Positions 52,843-62,987 of a DNA stretch of 64,000 nt are shown in pieces. The stretch covers positions 744,001 through 808,000 of the forward strand of contig CAWBOV010000003.1 of NCBI GenBank assembly GCA_963790525.1. Reading direction: 5' to 3'. How positions within the stretch are numbered: position 1 is the first letter of the stretch; every line of letters starts with the position of its first letter. The DNA comes from CAWBOV01 sp963790525 (GTDB lineage Bacteria > Actinomycetota > Actinomycetes > Mycobacteriales > Jatrophihabitantaceae). Made by a program: the position numbers and the translations under genes. The notes beneath the pieces are model-generated. The model did not search any database, was not told the DNA's origin, and was given only the letters and a program-made list of their open reading frames with translations.

Positions 52843-53496
52843 TCAGTCGGACGCGCGGAGGTAGGTCAGCACCGCGAGGACGCGGCGGTGGTCGTCATCG
52901 GAATCGATCAGGTCGAGCTTGGTGAAGATGTTGGAGATGTGCTTTTCGACGGCTCCCGGCGTGACGACCATCGCCTTCGCGATGCCGGCATTCGTTCGAC
53001 CCTCGGCCATGAGCGCGAGGGTCTCGTGCTCGCGCGGGGTGAGCACGTCGAGGTGGCCGCCGGTGGCGGAGCGAGTGCGGACGAGTTCGGTCACCACTTC
53101 GCGGTCCAAGGCGGTGCCGCCGGCGGCGACTCGGTGCAGCGCGTTGACGAACTCGGCGACGTCGCTGACCCGCTCCTTGAGCAGGTAGCCCACGCCGCCG
53201 CCTGGCGACTCGAGCAGCTCAGCCGTGTACACAGGCTCGACGTACTGCGACAGGATGAGCGTGCCGAGCTCGGGGTGCGCTGCTCGCGCGGCGATCGCGG
53301 CCCGGATGCCTTCATCGGCAAAACCAGGGGGCAGTCGTACATCGATGATCGCCAGGTCCGGACTGTGCTCGGTGACGATGTCGAGCAGGTCGGGGCCGGT
53401 ATCCGTGGTGGCGACGACGTCGATCCCGGCGTCCCTGAGCAACGCGACGAGTCCCTCGCGGAGGAGGGCGTGGTCTTCGGCGATGACTACTCGCAT
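52843..53496 (-). CDS. NarL/LuxR-type response regulator
   Basis: 217 residues. The receiver begins MRVVIAEDHALLREGLVALL with the phosphoacceptor in DLAIIDVRLPPGFADEG and the switch segment GVGYLLKERVSD. The LuxR helix-turn-helix is LTPREHETLALMAEGRTNAG and TPGAVEKHISNIFTKL. It is the last gene of the MMPL-kinase-regulator operon; the kinase stop lies 10 bp inside its start. It may autoregulate the operon and so control MMPL export. Confidence 0.92.
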   Translation of the reverse strand: MRVVIAEDHALLREGLVALLRDAGIDVVATTDTGPDLLDIVTEHSPDLAIIDVRLPPGFADEGIRAAIAARAAHPELGTLILSQYVEPVYTAELLESPGGGVGYLLKERVSDVAEFVNALHRVAAGGTALDREVVTELVRTRSATGGHLDVLTPREHETLALMAEGRTNAGIAKAMVVTPGAVEKHISNIFTKLDLIDSDDDHRRVLAVLTYLRASD

Positions 53497-54541
53497 GGCA
53501 GCTCCGCATGGAGATGGGTGGGTCCGCCGGCGGGGGAGGTGAGGGCCAGCGTGCCATCGAGCGCCTCGATGCGGGCGCGCAGCCCGGTGAGGCCGCCGCC
53601 GGTCGGATCGGCGCCGCCCGGTCCGTCGTCGGTGACGTCGATGATCAGCGCGTCGGGGTCGAGGGCGAGCGCCACCCGCACGGGGCACCCGGGGGCATGC
53701 TTCGTCGCGTTGGTTAGCGCCTCGGCGATCAGGAAATAGGCCGCGTTCTCGATCGCCGGCGGTAGCCGGGCGCCACCCTTGGCCGGCGGTCACCGTCAGC
53801 GTGGCGCCGCCGCGGTCGGCCAGCGACTGCGCGGCCGCCACCAGGCCTCGGTCGGCCAGGACGGGCGGCGCGATGCCCCGGGCCAGATCGCGCAGCTCCT
53901 CGATGGCGACGGTGGCCTCTTCGCGGGCGGCCCGGACGAGCGCGGCCGCTTCGGGTTCGTGGGCCAGCTGGGCCTCGGCCCGGCCGAGCTGCATGGTCAG
54001 CGCGACCAGACGGGCCTGGGCACCGTCATGCAGGTCGCGTTCGATCCGGCGCAGTTCAGCCGCCTGCGCGTCGACGGCCTGACGACGGGTGCGGCTCAGG
54101 GTGTCGACCCGCTCCTGCAGCTCGCGGGTCTGCAGTTGGGGCACCTCGGCCCGAAGGTCGATGAGTGCGTGCAGGCCGAGCAGGAGGGCGAGGCTGAAGA
54201 CCGGCCAGAACACCCACAGGCTCCGGACATCCGGTGAACGCCCAGACCAGGACGAGGATCGCGGCCGCGGTGGCACTGACGTCGAGGTGCCACCACACCC
54301 GCGTTCGTGGGGTGTTCGGCCGGCCGTGCAGGTGCGTCCACCACAACGCGGGGGCGAGGGCCGATGCGCAGCCCAGGATCACCCAGCAGGGCCAGAAGTA
54401 GCCGCCCCCCGAGACCGCCCAGATCGCCGTGGTGGCCAGCACGATCAGGACGGCCAGCGCGATCGCGAAAGCCAGCGGCGATGTCGGCGCACGCGGCGGG
54501 GCACTCGGCGGCGCCCCGGGCGGAGCTGAGCCGGTGCTCAT
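53487..54541 (-). CDS. Sensor histidine kinase (frame interrupted near 53780 and 54235)
   Basis: Kinase of about 350 residues with four N-terminal membrane helices (FAIALAVLIVLATTAIWAVS; GYFWPCWVILGCASALAPAL; and two more). After a short coiled coil comes the phosphoacceptor box ELRRIERDLHDGAQARLVAL. The HATPase N-box and G-box (AEALTNATKHAPG; GGGLTGLRARIEALDG) lie in a different frame. Frames change near 54235 and 53780, so two single-base breaks are inferred. ATG 54541 overlaps the MMPL stop. Partner of the regulator at 52843. Confidence 0.78.
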
Positions 54542-56828
54542 ACCTGGTCCGTCCGGGCGCCGGCCGCCACAAGTTGTCCAGGTGTCACAGAGGCATCCTT
54601 GCATCCTCGGATGCGCCAGCCCCGCTCGCCGAGAAGCGCCACGACCGCCGGCAGTGCCACACCGCGCACGAGGGTGGCATCGAGCAGCACCGCGGCCGCG
54701 AGGCCGACGCCGAGTTGCTTGAAGGTGATGAGGCCCAGGGTGGCGAAGATCGAGAAGACGGCCACCATGACGATTGCGGCGCTCGTCACCGTTCCCGCGG
54801 TCGCCGCGACTCCTTCGGCGGCGGCCGCGCGCGGGCGCAGACCCGCCAGTCGAGCCTCCCGGATGCGTTCGAGAACGAGCACCGTGTAGTCCATCGAGAG
54901 ACCGAACAGCACCACGAACATGAACAACGGCAACCAGTTGATGATGTAGCCGGTGGAATGGAAGCCGAGCAGGTGCTCGGCCCAGGTGTGCTGGAAGACC
55001 AGGGTGAGGATCCCGTAGGACGCGCCGACCGACAGCAGGTTGAGCACCATGACCATCGCCGCGAGCCACGGGGCCCGGAACGTCGCCAGCAACAACAGGA
55101 AGCCGAGCACGAGCACGAAGCCGATCACCTCGGGCGTCACCTCACTCATCCGGTCGGAGTAATCGACGCTGGAGGCGACCTCGCCGGTGACCAGCGCGGC
55201 CGACGTGACGCCGTCGATCGTGGTCGCGGTCGGCGCGACCTGATCGCGCAGGCGCTCGACAGTGGCCTTGGCCGCTGCCCGTGCCGAGTCGGGCATCGGC
55301 ACGTCCACCCGGGCCAGGGTGCCGGCAGCCGAGACCGCCACGGTGACCTGGCCGCGTCCACCGGTGACCGCTGCGGCTCGCGTGCCGAGGGCGATCAGAG
55401 CCGGCGTGCGCGGCCGGGGTGGCGAGGTCGTGACCGGTGACGACGAGCTCGGTGTTCTGGGGCGCGCCCGGGAAGCTCGCGTCGATGGCGCTGATGGCCT
55501 GCACCACCGGCAGGTTGCTGCGGCAGGTCAGCCCCTTGCAGGTCGTTGGTGTGCATGCCGATCATGGGGATCGCGAGGGCGGCGAGCACACCGGCGGCGA
55601 CGAGCAGCGAGCTGCGCGGGTGGTTCGTCACGCCTCGGGCGAGAACAGCCCACGCTCCGGTGGGACGGCCGGCCCGACGCTGGCGACGGGCTCGAGCCGC
55701 GGTGTATGCGCGGTAGCCGGGAACCCCGCCGCGGTCGACCCGGTCGCCGAGCAGTGCGAGTACGGCGGGCAGCACGGTGAGCGAGCCGAGCACAGCGATG
55801 GCGACGACGACGATGGTGCCCAGTCCGATCGAGACGAAGTCCCCCGAGCCGGTGAGGAGCAGGCCGGCGAGCGCGGCCATGACGGTCAGCCCGGAGATGA
55901 GGATCGCCCGCCCCACCGAGGATGCGGCGGCTTCGAGAGCTGAGTGGGGCACGGCCCGTCCGTCCGAGCGAGCTGGTCCATGTCCGCGGCGGCGCTCCTC
56001 CCGTTCCCGACGCACGTAGAAGAGCGAGTAATCGACGCCTACCGCGAGCCCGATGAGAACAACGACCGCGGACGTCGACTGGCTGTTGGGCGCGAAGTGC
56101 GACACGAGCCCGAGCGCACCGAGTGCGGCGGCGACGGCGGTGATGCCGAGGATCAGCGGAACGCAGGCCGCGACCAGAGCACCGAACGCCAGCACCAGGA
56201 TCACCAGGGTGATCGGCAGCGAGATCAGTTCGGCATGACTCAGATCAGTGGCGACCATGTCGTTGATCGCCTTGCTCTCAGAGCCCGCGCCGGCCTCTTG
56301 GATGACGGTCCCGGGATGGGCCTGCTGGACGCGTTGATCGAGCGCGAGCAGCGGAGCGACCTGGGCGTCGGCGTTGGCGGGCTCGCCGCGGAGCTGTACC
56401 TGGACCAAGGCCATGCGCCCGCTGTCAGTGACCAGATCGGCTGACTGATCGGGTCCCGTCGCCGAGGCCACCTGCGCCAGCGCGGTCATGTGTGTGGTCA
56501 GGTCGGTGGCCGTGGCTCGCACGGCGGCCGCATCAGTGCCGGTGATGAGGATGCTTTCGGACGCGGGCTGCTGCAGTCCGGCGTGCTGCAGAAGCGTGTC
56601 GGCCCGGGCGGACTGGCCGACCTCGGCCTGGACGTCGGTGAGGGATGTGGTGCCGGCGAAGGCGCCCGCGGCGATGCACGCCACGACGAGCAGCAGCCAG
56701 CCGGCGATGATGGTCTTGGGGCGACGTTGCGCGGCGTGGGCGGCGGCCCGGACGAGCCGAACCAACGCACCGCGGGCCGCGGTCGGGCTGGGTGCAACGG
56801 CAGAGGTGCGCGGGATGAGTGTGGTCAT
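54538..56828 (-). CDS. MMPL family RND transporter (frame interrupted near 55420 and 55530)
   Basis: Large exporter of about 763 residues. Each half has a membrane helix, an external domain and five further helices: RRPKTIIAGWLLLVVACIAA, then SAVVVLIGLAVGVDYSLFYV in the first half and LPLFMFVVLFGLSMDYTVLV in the second. The GVDYSLF and GLSMDYT pairs are the MMPL proton-relay segments. Homology changes frame near 55530 (after GMHTNDLQG) and near 55420. Such pumps export lipids or drugs; the C-terminus overlaps the kinase start, suggesting that the two-component pair senses the envelope or the pump's cargo. Confidence 0.8.
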
Positions 56829-56968
56829 GGACTCATCCTCGAAGCCATGCGCTCGCCGGTCACTGGAGCCACCCGGCATCTGATTCCGCCGCAACCCCCG
56901 ACCCGATGGTGGGGTTATCCCCCCGTCCCGCCCGGTCGAAGGCCGCCGTCTCCGATAGCCGTACCGGG

Positions 56969-57592
56969 TCAGCGGCGACGCTCACCGGCGTCGGCGAAGA
57001 AGTCGCGCAGCGCCAGCACGTCGGCGAAGGACGTCATCAGCTGTGCTGCTCCGAACGGCGCGTTCCAGAACGGGTCCGCGACCGGCACGGGGTCGACGCC
57101 GACGTAGGCATAGGGCTCGGCCAGGTAGCCGTCGCCGGGGGAGACGCCGTAGTTGACGTCATCGACGCGGATGCCGACGTCGAAGTGTTCCGGCCAGAGC
57201 ACGGGCTCGGCATCGGGCGCAAGGAGGCGCAGCGCGGCATCGCCGCGGGCGTACGCGTCCGCGATGTGCGCCGCGGCACCGGCGTCGACATCGAGCACGT
57301 CATCGACAGACATGCCGCTGCCGTCGAGGTAGACGTCGAGCGGCGCTCCGGCAATGACCCCGAGTGATGCGGCCAGTTCCCGCGCCGTGCGACCGGACAC
57401 CGGGACGGTGGTGCCGTCCTTGACGAGGTCGGCACCCACCACTGCAAGTCCCGGTTGTACCCAGGTGCCAAACCCGCCCGGTGACGCGCGCAGCTTGATG
57501 GTGCCGCTGACCCGGTACTGCGGGCCGGCGAGCACGAGTTCGCCGAGTGCATGGAGGGCACGGCGGGTGCGAACCAGGTCGGGATCGGTCAT
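56969..57592 (-). CDS. Hypothetical protein downstream of sigma/anti-sigma genes
   Basis: 207 residues with no membrane segments or known catalytic motif. Recognisable stretches are YRVSGTIKLRASPGGFGTWV, LDVYLDGSGMSVDDVLDVDA and EHFDVGIRVDDVNYGVSPGD. Similar proteins are found in other actinobacteria without assigned function. The ATG 57592 has GAGGAG upstream, 22 bp after the anti-sigma stop, so it is third in the sigma-factor operon and may be a regulon or accessory product. Confidence 0.7.
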   Translation of the reverse strand: MTDPDLVRTRRALHALGELVLAGPQYRVSGTIKLRASPGGFGTWVQPGLAVVGADLVKDGTTVPVSGRTARELAASLGVIAGAPLDVYLDGSGMSVDDVLDVDAGAAAHIADAYARGDAALRLLAPDAEPVLWPEHFDVGIRVDDVNYGVSPGDGYLAEPYAYVGVDPVPVADPFWNAPFGAAQLMTSFADVLALRDFFADAGERRR

Positions 57593-57614
57593 GGGAACTC
57601 CTCGGGGTGGACGT

Positions 57615-57884
57615 TCACGATCGTTCTGAACGCCAGGAACGGAACGCGTCCATGAGCTGATCGCGGGCCTCGGACGAGATGGTGTCGAGGCTGACGCGAC
57701 CGAGCACCCGGGCGGATGCCCGGATCTGGTCCAGGTAGCGCGCACAGCCGGGACAGACAGCGAGGTGCTGTTCGAATCGCGCCCGCGTCGCGGTATCGAG
57801 ACGGTCCTCGAGGTAGGAGGTCACGAGCTCGACGAACTCGCGACATGTCATGTCTGCGAAGTCCACGCCGTCCCAGTCGCTCAC
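57615..57884 (-). CDS. Zinc-finger anti-sigma factor (zf-HC2)
   Basis: 89-residue cytoplasmic anti-sigma protein. TCREFVELVTSYLEDRLD opens the ASD fold; the zinc motif is HLAVCPGC, with an upstream Cys (MTCREF) completing it. It has no transmembrane helix, so it is soluble. The GTG at 57884 overlaps the sigma gene's stop (GTGA). The pair resembles SigR-RsrA-type thiol-sensing modules, but ligand or stress specificity is not readable. Confidence 0.88.
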   Translation of the reverse strand: MSDWDGVDFADMTCREFVELVTSYLEDRLDTATRARFEQHLAVCPGCARYLDQIRASARVLGRVSLDTISSEARDQLMDAFRSWRSERS

Positions 57885-58504
57885 GACGCACTCACGAAGT
57901 ATCCGGCGAGCGCCTCGCGTATCCGGGCCCGGCCGCGGTGCAGCAGCACGCGCTGATTGGCGGACGTGAGGTCGAGCAGCGCACAGACCTCGTCGGCGTC
58001 GTAACCGGCGACATCGCGGAGCGAGACCACGATGCGCTGTTGCTCGGGAAGCCGCGCCAGTTCACCGCGCACGAGGTCGAGCGCCTCGCCGGACAGCAGG
58101 CTGTGTTCGGGCGAATCGCGCCATGGCATCGGGAAACGTGCCCAGTGACCGGGCCACTGTGCGTCAGCGGACTGGAAGCGGTCCGGACTCACCGTCGGGT
58201 GATCGTCCACGACGTGCATGTCGACCGGGGTGCTGCGCTTCTCCCGCACGCCACGGGTCTTGGCGATGTTCACCAGAACCCGGAAGAGCCAGGTGCGCAG
58301 GCTCGACCGCCCCTCGAACCCGTCGATGCCCTTGAGCAGCGCGACCCAGGTGTCCTGCACGACGTCCTCGGCGATCTCGCGCGAGGCGACGTGAGTACGG
58401 GCCACGGCGAGCATGGTCGGGCTGTACCGGTCGACCAGGTCGGCGAAGGCTCGCTCGTCGCCGGACCGTAACCGTTCGACGAGTTCGTTGTCGGCAACCC
58501 TCAC
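57881..58504 (-). CDS. ECF RNA polymerase sigma factor
   Basis: 207 residues. Region 2: LRSGDERAFADLVDRYSPTM and VVQDTWVALLKGIDGFEGRS, with -10 recognition SLRTWLFRVLVNIAKTRG. Region 4: LARLPEQQRIVVSLRDVAGY and the helix-turn-helix LDLTSANQRVLLHRGRARI. A linker of about 50 residues (TPVDMHVVDDHPTVSPD) is longer than in most ECF factors. The GTG at 58504 has GGAGG upstream; a GTG six bases before it is an alternative. It leads the operon with its anti-sigma factor. Confidence 0.9.
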   Translation of the reverse strand: MRVADNELVERLRSGDERAFADLVDRYSPTMLAVARTHVASREIAEDVVQDTWVALLKGIDGFEGRSSLRTWLFRVLVNIAKTRGVREKRSTPVDMHVVDDHPTVSPDRFQSADAQWPGHWARFPMPWRDSPEHSLLSGEALDLVRGELARLPEQQRIVVSLRDVAGYDADEVCALLDLTSANQRVLLHRGRARIREALAGYFVSAS

Positions 58505-58590
58505 CTGCACCTCCGGCGCACACCGTAGCGGCGCCGGAGTGCAGCGGTGAAGAGTTGGTCGCGTGCCGTCAGCAACGCGTAAGGCGACGA

Positions 58591-59305
58591 TCAGCGGTAC
58601 TCCGGGTTCTCGTAGTCGAAGCGGCATCCCGCGTCCCATTCCGAGCGCTGGTTGCCGTGCGCCGGGATGCCACCCGCGTCCTTCAGCATCCTGGCCAGGT
58701 GAATGAGATTCCAGGTCATGAACGTGGTGTTGCGGTTCGTGAAATCGTTCTCCGGGCCGCCCGATCCCGGGTCCAGATAGGACGGTCCGGGGCCGGCCTC
58801 TCCGATCCACCCGGCGTCGGCCTGCGGCGGGATCGTGTAGCCGATGTGCTGCAGCGTGTAGAGGACGTTCATCGCGCAGTGCTTGATCCCGTCCTCGTTG
58901 CCGGTGATGAAGCAGCCGGCGACCCGGCCGTAGTAGAGGTACTGACCGGCGTCGTTGAGCAGGTGCGAGCCGCCGTAGAGCCGCTCGTGCACCCTCTTCA
59001 TGACGGAGCTGTTGTCACCGAGCCAGATCGGGCCGGCCAGCACGAGGATGTCGGCGGCCAGGACCTTCTCGAAGATCTCCGGCCAGTCGTCGGTCGCCGC
59101 GCCGTGCTCGCGCATGTCCGGCCAGACGCCGGTGGCGATGTCGTGATCCATCGCCCGGACGATGTCGACTCCGATGCCGTGCTCGCGCATGATGTGCGCG
59201 CTGGCGTCGACCAGACCCTGGGTGTTGCTCCGTTCCGGAGATCGCTTCAGCGTGCAGTTGATGAACAACGCCCTCAGGTCGCTGTAGTCGGGCAGGGTGC
59301 GTCAC
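58591..59305 (-). CDS. Flavodoxin-fold NAD(P)H:FMN oxidoreductase (possible frame break near 59298)
   Basis: FMN_red-type flavoprotein of about 237 residues. ALFINCTLKRSPERSNTQGL is the FMN-phosphate loop; AADILVLAGPIWLGDNSSVM and GCFITGNEDGIKHCAMNVL complete the flavin site. Downstream MTWNLIHLARMLKDAGGIPA closes the domain. The frame has no good start: a TTG at 59268 cuts the first strand, whereas GTG 59305 in another frame supplies MTT-LPDYSDLRALFINC with AGAAGGGA upstream, so a one-base break near 59298 is inferred. It precedes by 18 bp of gap the Rieske-TPP gene's 3' end and is co-directional with it. Confidence 0.75.
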
Positions 59306-59323
59306 GGTGGTCCCTTCTGGTGA

Positions 59324-61261
59324 TCAGAGCAGTTGCGCGTCCTGCTGCACGCACAGCAGGGCAGGTCCGTCGGCGGCGAACAGCTCGGCCAGCGCGGCAT
59401 CGAGCTGCTCGCGGCGGTCGACCCGGATCCCGGTCGCGCCGCACAGGCGCGCGTACTCGGCCCAGTCCGGGTTGTGCAGCGACGTGTGCCAGACGGGGAA
59501 GCCGGCAGCGAGCTGCTCCTTGCTGATCTTGCCGAGCGAGTGGTTGTCGAGCAGCAGGTGCTTGATCGGGATGCCGTACTTGACCGCGGTCAGCAGTTCG
59601 GCGCTGTACTGGCCGAAGCCGCCGTCGCCGGTCACTGCCAGGACGGGACGACCGGGCGCCGCGGCCCAGGCGCCGAGCGCGGCGGGATAGCCGAAGCCGA
59701 TCGAACCGAGGTAGCCGGACATCAGCACCGGCTGCCCGGCCGACTCGAGGTAGCGGCCGAGGGAGTAGGCGTGGTTGCCGACGTCGACGGTGATCACGGC
59801 GTCGGGCGGCAGATGCCGGGCCAGCGCGTCGAACACGGCCGCGGCCGACACCCCGTCGCCCCGGTCGTCGGCGACCCTGCGCGCCTTCTCCGCCCGCCAG
59901 ATCGCCCACCGTGCGGCGACGTCACCGCGCTGGTCCTCGGCCTTTGCCTCGCCCACCCGGGTATCTAGGGCGGCGACGGTCAGGGCGGCGTCGCCGAGCA
60001 GGTGCTCGGCGACCGCGTCGAAGCGGCCGATCGCGGTGTGGGCGTCATCGATCTGCACGATCGGCTTGTAGGCGGCGATGCCGGTGTGGTTGGAGAACGA
60101 GGCGCCGACGACGACGAGCAGGTCGGACTCGTTCATCAGCCAGCTCGCGACCGGTGTGCCGCTGCGGCCGAGCACGCCCGCACCCAGCGGATGGGTGTCC
60201 GGGATCAGGCCCTTTGCCTTGAAGGTGGTGAGCACCGGTGCGCCGAGACGCTCGGCCAGTGCCCGGACCTCGTCACGAGCCTCGCGTGCGCCGTGGCCGA
60301 CGACGAACACCGGTCGCCGCGCGTCGCGCACCAGCGCCGCCGCCCGGTCCAGCGACTGGGTATCGGGCAGGATGCGGCGGGCCGTGAACCGGCCGGCCGG
60401 GTTCGCCGCGGGCTGCTCGCTGGGCAGCACCTGCACCTCGTCGGGCAGGACCAGGTGCGCGACCCCGCGGCCGTCGATCGCACGCTTCACCGCGAGCGCG
60501 GCCAGTTCGGCGTGATCGCTGCCCGCGAGCACGACCTGGGTCGATACCGCGACGTCGGAGAACACGCTCGACAGGTCGAGGTCCTGGAACGCGCCGCGGC
60601 CGCGCACCGACGAGGGCACCTGCCCCGACACCGCGACGACAGGTGAGCCGTCGAGCTTCGCGTCGTAGAGGCCGGTGAGCAGGTTCGTCGAGCCGGGACC
60701 GGCGATCGCGAAACACATCGCAGGACGCCCGGTGAGCTTGCCGTACGCGCTCGCCGCGAACGCCGCCGCGCCCTCGTGCCGGATGCCGACGAAGGTGATC
60801 TCGCCCCGGTCCTCCGCCCGGCGCAAGGCGTCGGCGAAGCCGAGGTTCGAATGACCGACCATCCCGAAGACGTGGGTGATGCCGAACGCGACGAGCGTCT
60901 CGACGAGGGTGTCAGCGACGGTGCGGACCGCGGGTTCCGGGTCGGGCAGCGCGATGTACACACCGTCCGGTCGCTCCTCGACCGGGAAGCTCTGCACGGC
61001 GTCGCTGAACCCGCCAGGAGGCTGCCCGCTGATCGGGTCGTAGTCGTAGCCGTGCCACGGGCAGCGCAGCAGGCCCTTCTCGATCGACCCCTCACCGAGC
61101 GGTCCGCCCTGGTGCGGGCAGTGGTTGTCCAGCGCTCCCAGCCGGTCGCCGCACCTCGCCAGCGCCACCGCGCGACCGTCGACGTCGACGCTCCGGACCC
61201 GACCGTCGTCGGGCACATCACCGTCGTCGATCCGATGCCATCGTGTACCGAGATCGGTCAC
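59324..61261 (-). CDS. Fusion of Rieske [2Fe-2S] domain and TPP-dependent enzyme (pyruvate oxidase/acetolactate synthase-like)
   Basis: 645 residues. An N-terminal Rieske ferredoxin domain (Cys48-His50 ... Cys67-His70, in NHCPHQGGPL and LLRCPWHGYD) is joined to a complete TPP enzyme. The TPP part has the catalytic Glu in FVGIRHEGAAAFAASAYG, the AGPGSTNLLTGLYDAK turn, a central FAD/nucleotide-like domain (PVFVVGHGAREARDEV) and the C-terminal cofactor motif TGDGGFGQYSAEL...DNHS. The GTG at 61261 has GGAGGAGG upstream. The Rieske centre could pass electrons to or from the TPP-carbanion, as in a ferredoxin-linked pyruvate oxidase; this is inference. It is upstream of the FMN reductase gene. Confidence 0.85.
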   Translation of the reverse strand: MTDLGTRWHRIDDGDVPDDGRVRSVDVDGRAVALARCGDRLGALDNHCPHQGGPLGEGSIEKGLLRCPWHGYDYDPISGQPPGGFSDAVQSFPVEERPDGVYIALPDPEPAVRTVADTLVETLVAFGITHVFGMVGHSNLGFADALRRAEDRGEITFVGIRHEGAAAFAASAYGKLTGRPAMCFAIAGPGSTNLLTGLYDAKLDGSPVVAVSGQVPSSVRGRGAFQDLDLSSVFSDVAVSTQVVLAGSDHAELAALAVKRAIDGRGVAHLVLPDEVQVLPSEQPAANPAGRFTARRILPDTQSLDRAAALVRDARRPVFVVGHGAREARDEVRALAERLGAPVLTTFKAKGLIPDTHPLGAGVLGRSGTPVASWLMNESDLLVVVGASFSNHTGIAAYKPIVQIDDAHTAIGRFDAVAEHLLGDAALTVAALDTRVGEAKAEDQRGDVAARWAIWRAEKARRVADDRGDGVSAAAVFDALARHLPPDAVITVDVGNHAYSLGRYLESAGQPVLMSGYLGSIGFGYPAALGAWAAAPGRPVLAVTGDGGFGQYSAELLTAVKYGIPIKHLLLDNHSLGKISKEQLAAGFPVWHTSLHNPDWAEYARLCGATGIRVDRREQLDAALAELFAADGPALLCVQQDAQLL

Positions 61262-61367
61262 CAGCGCCTCCTCCCGTCGCTCGCGCGTTGATGTGCAGTA
61301 CCGCGAGACGTCGAATGCGTTACAGCGGCCGGCGTCCGCAGCCGGGGCGCTCACGATCAGGGGGATT

Positions 61368-62858
61368 TCAGGGTGCTCGTGGCCCGAGATGGTCGTGTTG
61401 CTCGAGGAGGGCGTCGAGATCGGTGAGCCGATCGAGGCCGCGGACCGGCTGGGCCATCCGGGGGTTGGCCGCGAAGCGCTCGCGGTGGCGGTGCAGAAAG
61501 GCCCAGTAGCCGCTGGTGAACGGGCAGGCGTCGTCGCCGGTGCGGTGGCGGGGGTTGTACGGGCAGGGACGGCAGTAGTCGCTCATCCGGTTGATGTAGG
61601 CGCCTCCAGCGGCGTACGGCTTGGTGGCCATGATGCCGCCATCGGCGTGTTGGGACATGCCGACGACGTTGGCGACCATGACCCAGTCGTAGCCGTCGAT
61701 GAAGACGCGGTGGAACCAGTCCGTGACTTGCTGGGGGTTCCAGCCGTGTTGCATCGCGTAGTTGCCCAAGATCATCAGCCGCGGGATGTGATGGACCCAC
61801 GCGTGCTCGCTGACCTGACGCAACGTGTCGGACAGGCAGCGGGCCTGCACGGAGTCGGCGTCGAGCTCGGCGAACCAGCCGGGCAGGGGAGTGTGGGCCT
61901 GAAGTTCGTTGCGATCCCGGTAGTCGTCGGGTTGGTGCCAGTAGAGGTGCCAGACGTAGTCGCGCCAGCCGATGACTTGGCGGATGAACCCTTCGGCTGA
62001 CGCGATCGGGATGTGCCCGTCTCGGTAGGCCTGTTCGGTTTGCCGGGCGACATCGAGTGGGTCGAGCAGGCCCAGGTTCAGTGGCGCTGACAGCAGCGAG
62101 TGGGCCATCCAGGACTCACCTGACAGCATCGCGTCCTCGTACGGCCCGAAATCGGCGAGGCGTTCGGTCAGGAAAGTTCGTAGCGCGGTCTGCGCCTCAC
62201 CGTGGGTGGCGGCGAAGCGTCGGGGTCCGTCCTGGCCCACGAAGCTGACGTCCCCGTCTCGCTCCCATCGGTCCAGATCTCGGCGAACTTCGTCGTCGAT
62301 GTCGTCCTCGGTCGGCCACCAGGGTTGAGGCACATCGAGCTTCCCGGTCTTGGGTGGTGGTTGCCGGTTGTCGTGGTCGAAGTTCCAGGTCCCGCCAATT
62401 GGCTGGTCGCCCTCCATCAGCAGGTCGTGTTCGTGACGGCTGCGGCGGTAGAAGTCCTCCAGCAGCAGTCGTCGCCGGCCTCGGGCGGCGGCCCAGTCCG
62501 TGAACTCGGTGAACGTCGTCACGAAACCCCGGGCGTCCAAGACATCGACGGGCAGGCGGCCGACCAGGTTCAGTGCGACGCGACTGGTCGGATGCCGCAC
62601 CGATACTGCCGCTGCCTTCGCGGCGTGACGCACGGCCGGCCCGTAGGACTCGGCCCGTACATAGGTGCAACTCTCGCCCATCTCCGCGGCCCGGTGCCGC
62701 ATCGCCGACAGCACCAGATGAGCCTTCTGCCGATGAAAGCGGCGGCGCGCGAACACAGCCTTGGACTCGATCATCAGCACCGACTGGTCGGGCGCGTCGA
62801 GGAAATGCGGACCGAGCTGATCACCGAACAACCAGCGAACCGACGGGCCCTGCGTCAT
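61368..62858 (-). CDS. Iron-sulfur cryptochrome/photolyase (FeS-BCP family, (6-4) photolyase-like)
   Basis: About 496 residues from ATG 62858 (GTG 62867 is also possible). The N-terminal antenna domain opens GPSVRWLFGDQLGPHFLD. The FAD domain contains YLYWHQPDD-type helices and HHIPRLMILGNYAM. Four Cys fit the [4Fe-4S] site: counted from 62867 they are 344, 432, 435 and 448, spacings 88-3-13, identical to the 350-438-441-454 of Agrobacterium PhrB. It probably repairs (6-4) photoproducts using light. No lumazine-synthesis genes adjoin. Confidence 0.85.
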   Translation of the reverse strand: MTQGPSVRWLFGDQLGPHFLDAPDQSVLMIESKAVFARRRFHRQKAHLVLSAMRHRAAEMGESCTYVRAESYGPAVRHAAKAAAVSVRHPTSRVALNLVGRLPVDVLDARGFVTTFTEFTDWAAARGRRRLLLEDFYRRSRHEHDLLMEGDQPIGGTWNFDHDNRQPPPKTGKLDVPQPWWPTEDDIDDEVRRDLDRWERDGDVSFVGQDGPRRFAATHGEAQTALRTFLTERLADFGPYEDAMLSGESWMAHSLLSAPLNLGLLDPLDVARQTEQAYRDGHIPIASAEGFIRQVIGWRDYVWHLYWHQPDDYRDRNELQAHTPLPGWFAELDADSVQARCLSDTLRQVSEHAWVHHIPRLMILGNYAMQHGWNPQQVTDWFHRVFIDGYDWVMVANVVGMSQHADGGIMATKPYAAGGAYINRMSDYCRPCPYNPRHRTGDDACPFTSGYWAFLHRHRERFAANPRMAQPVRGLDRLTDLDALLEQHDHLGPRAP

Positions 62859-62987
62859 GCCGTTCACGTCGCTATTCTTGCTGACAAATAGGGCCCCCGA
62901 ACAATTCTCGGGATGTCCATCCGGTCTCGGCGGGTCCGGCGGAGAATCCGAAGCCGAGCAATGCCGGAGGAGTTCGATCCTCGGCTA

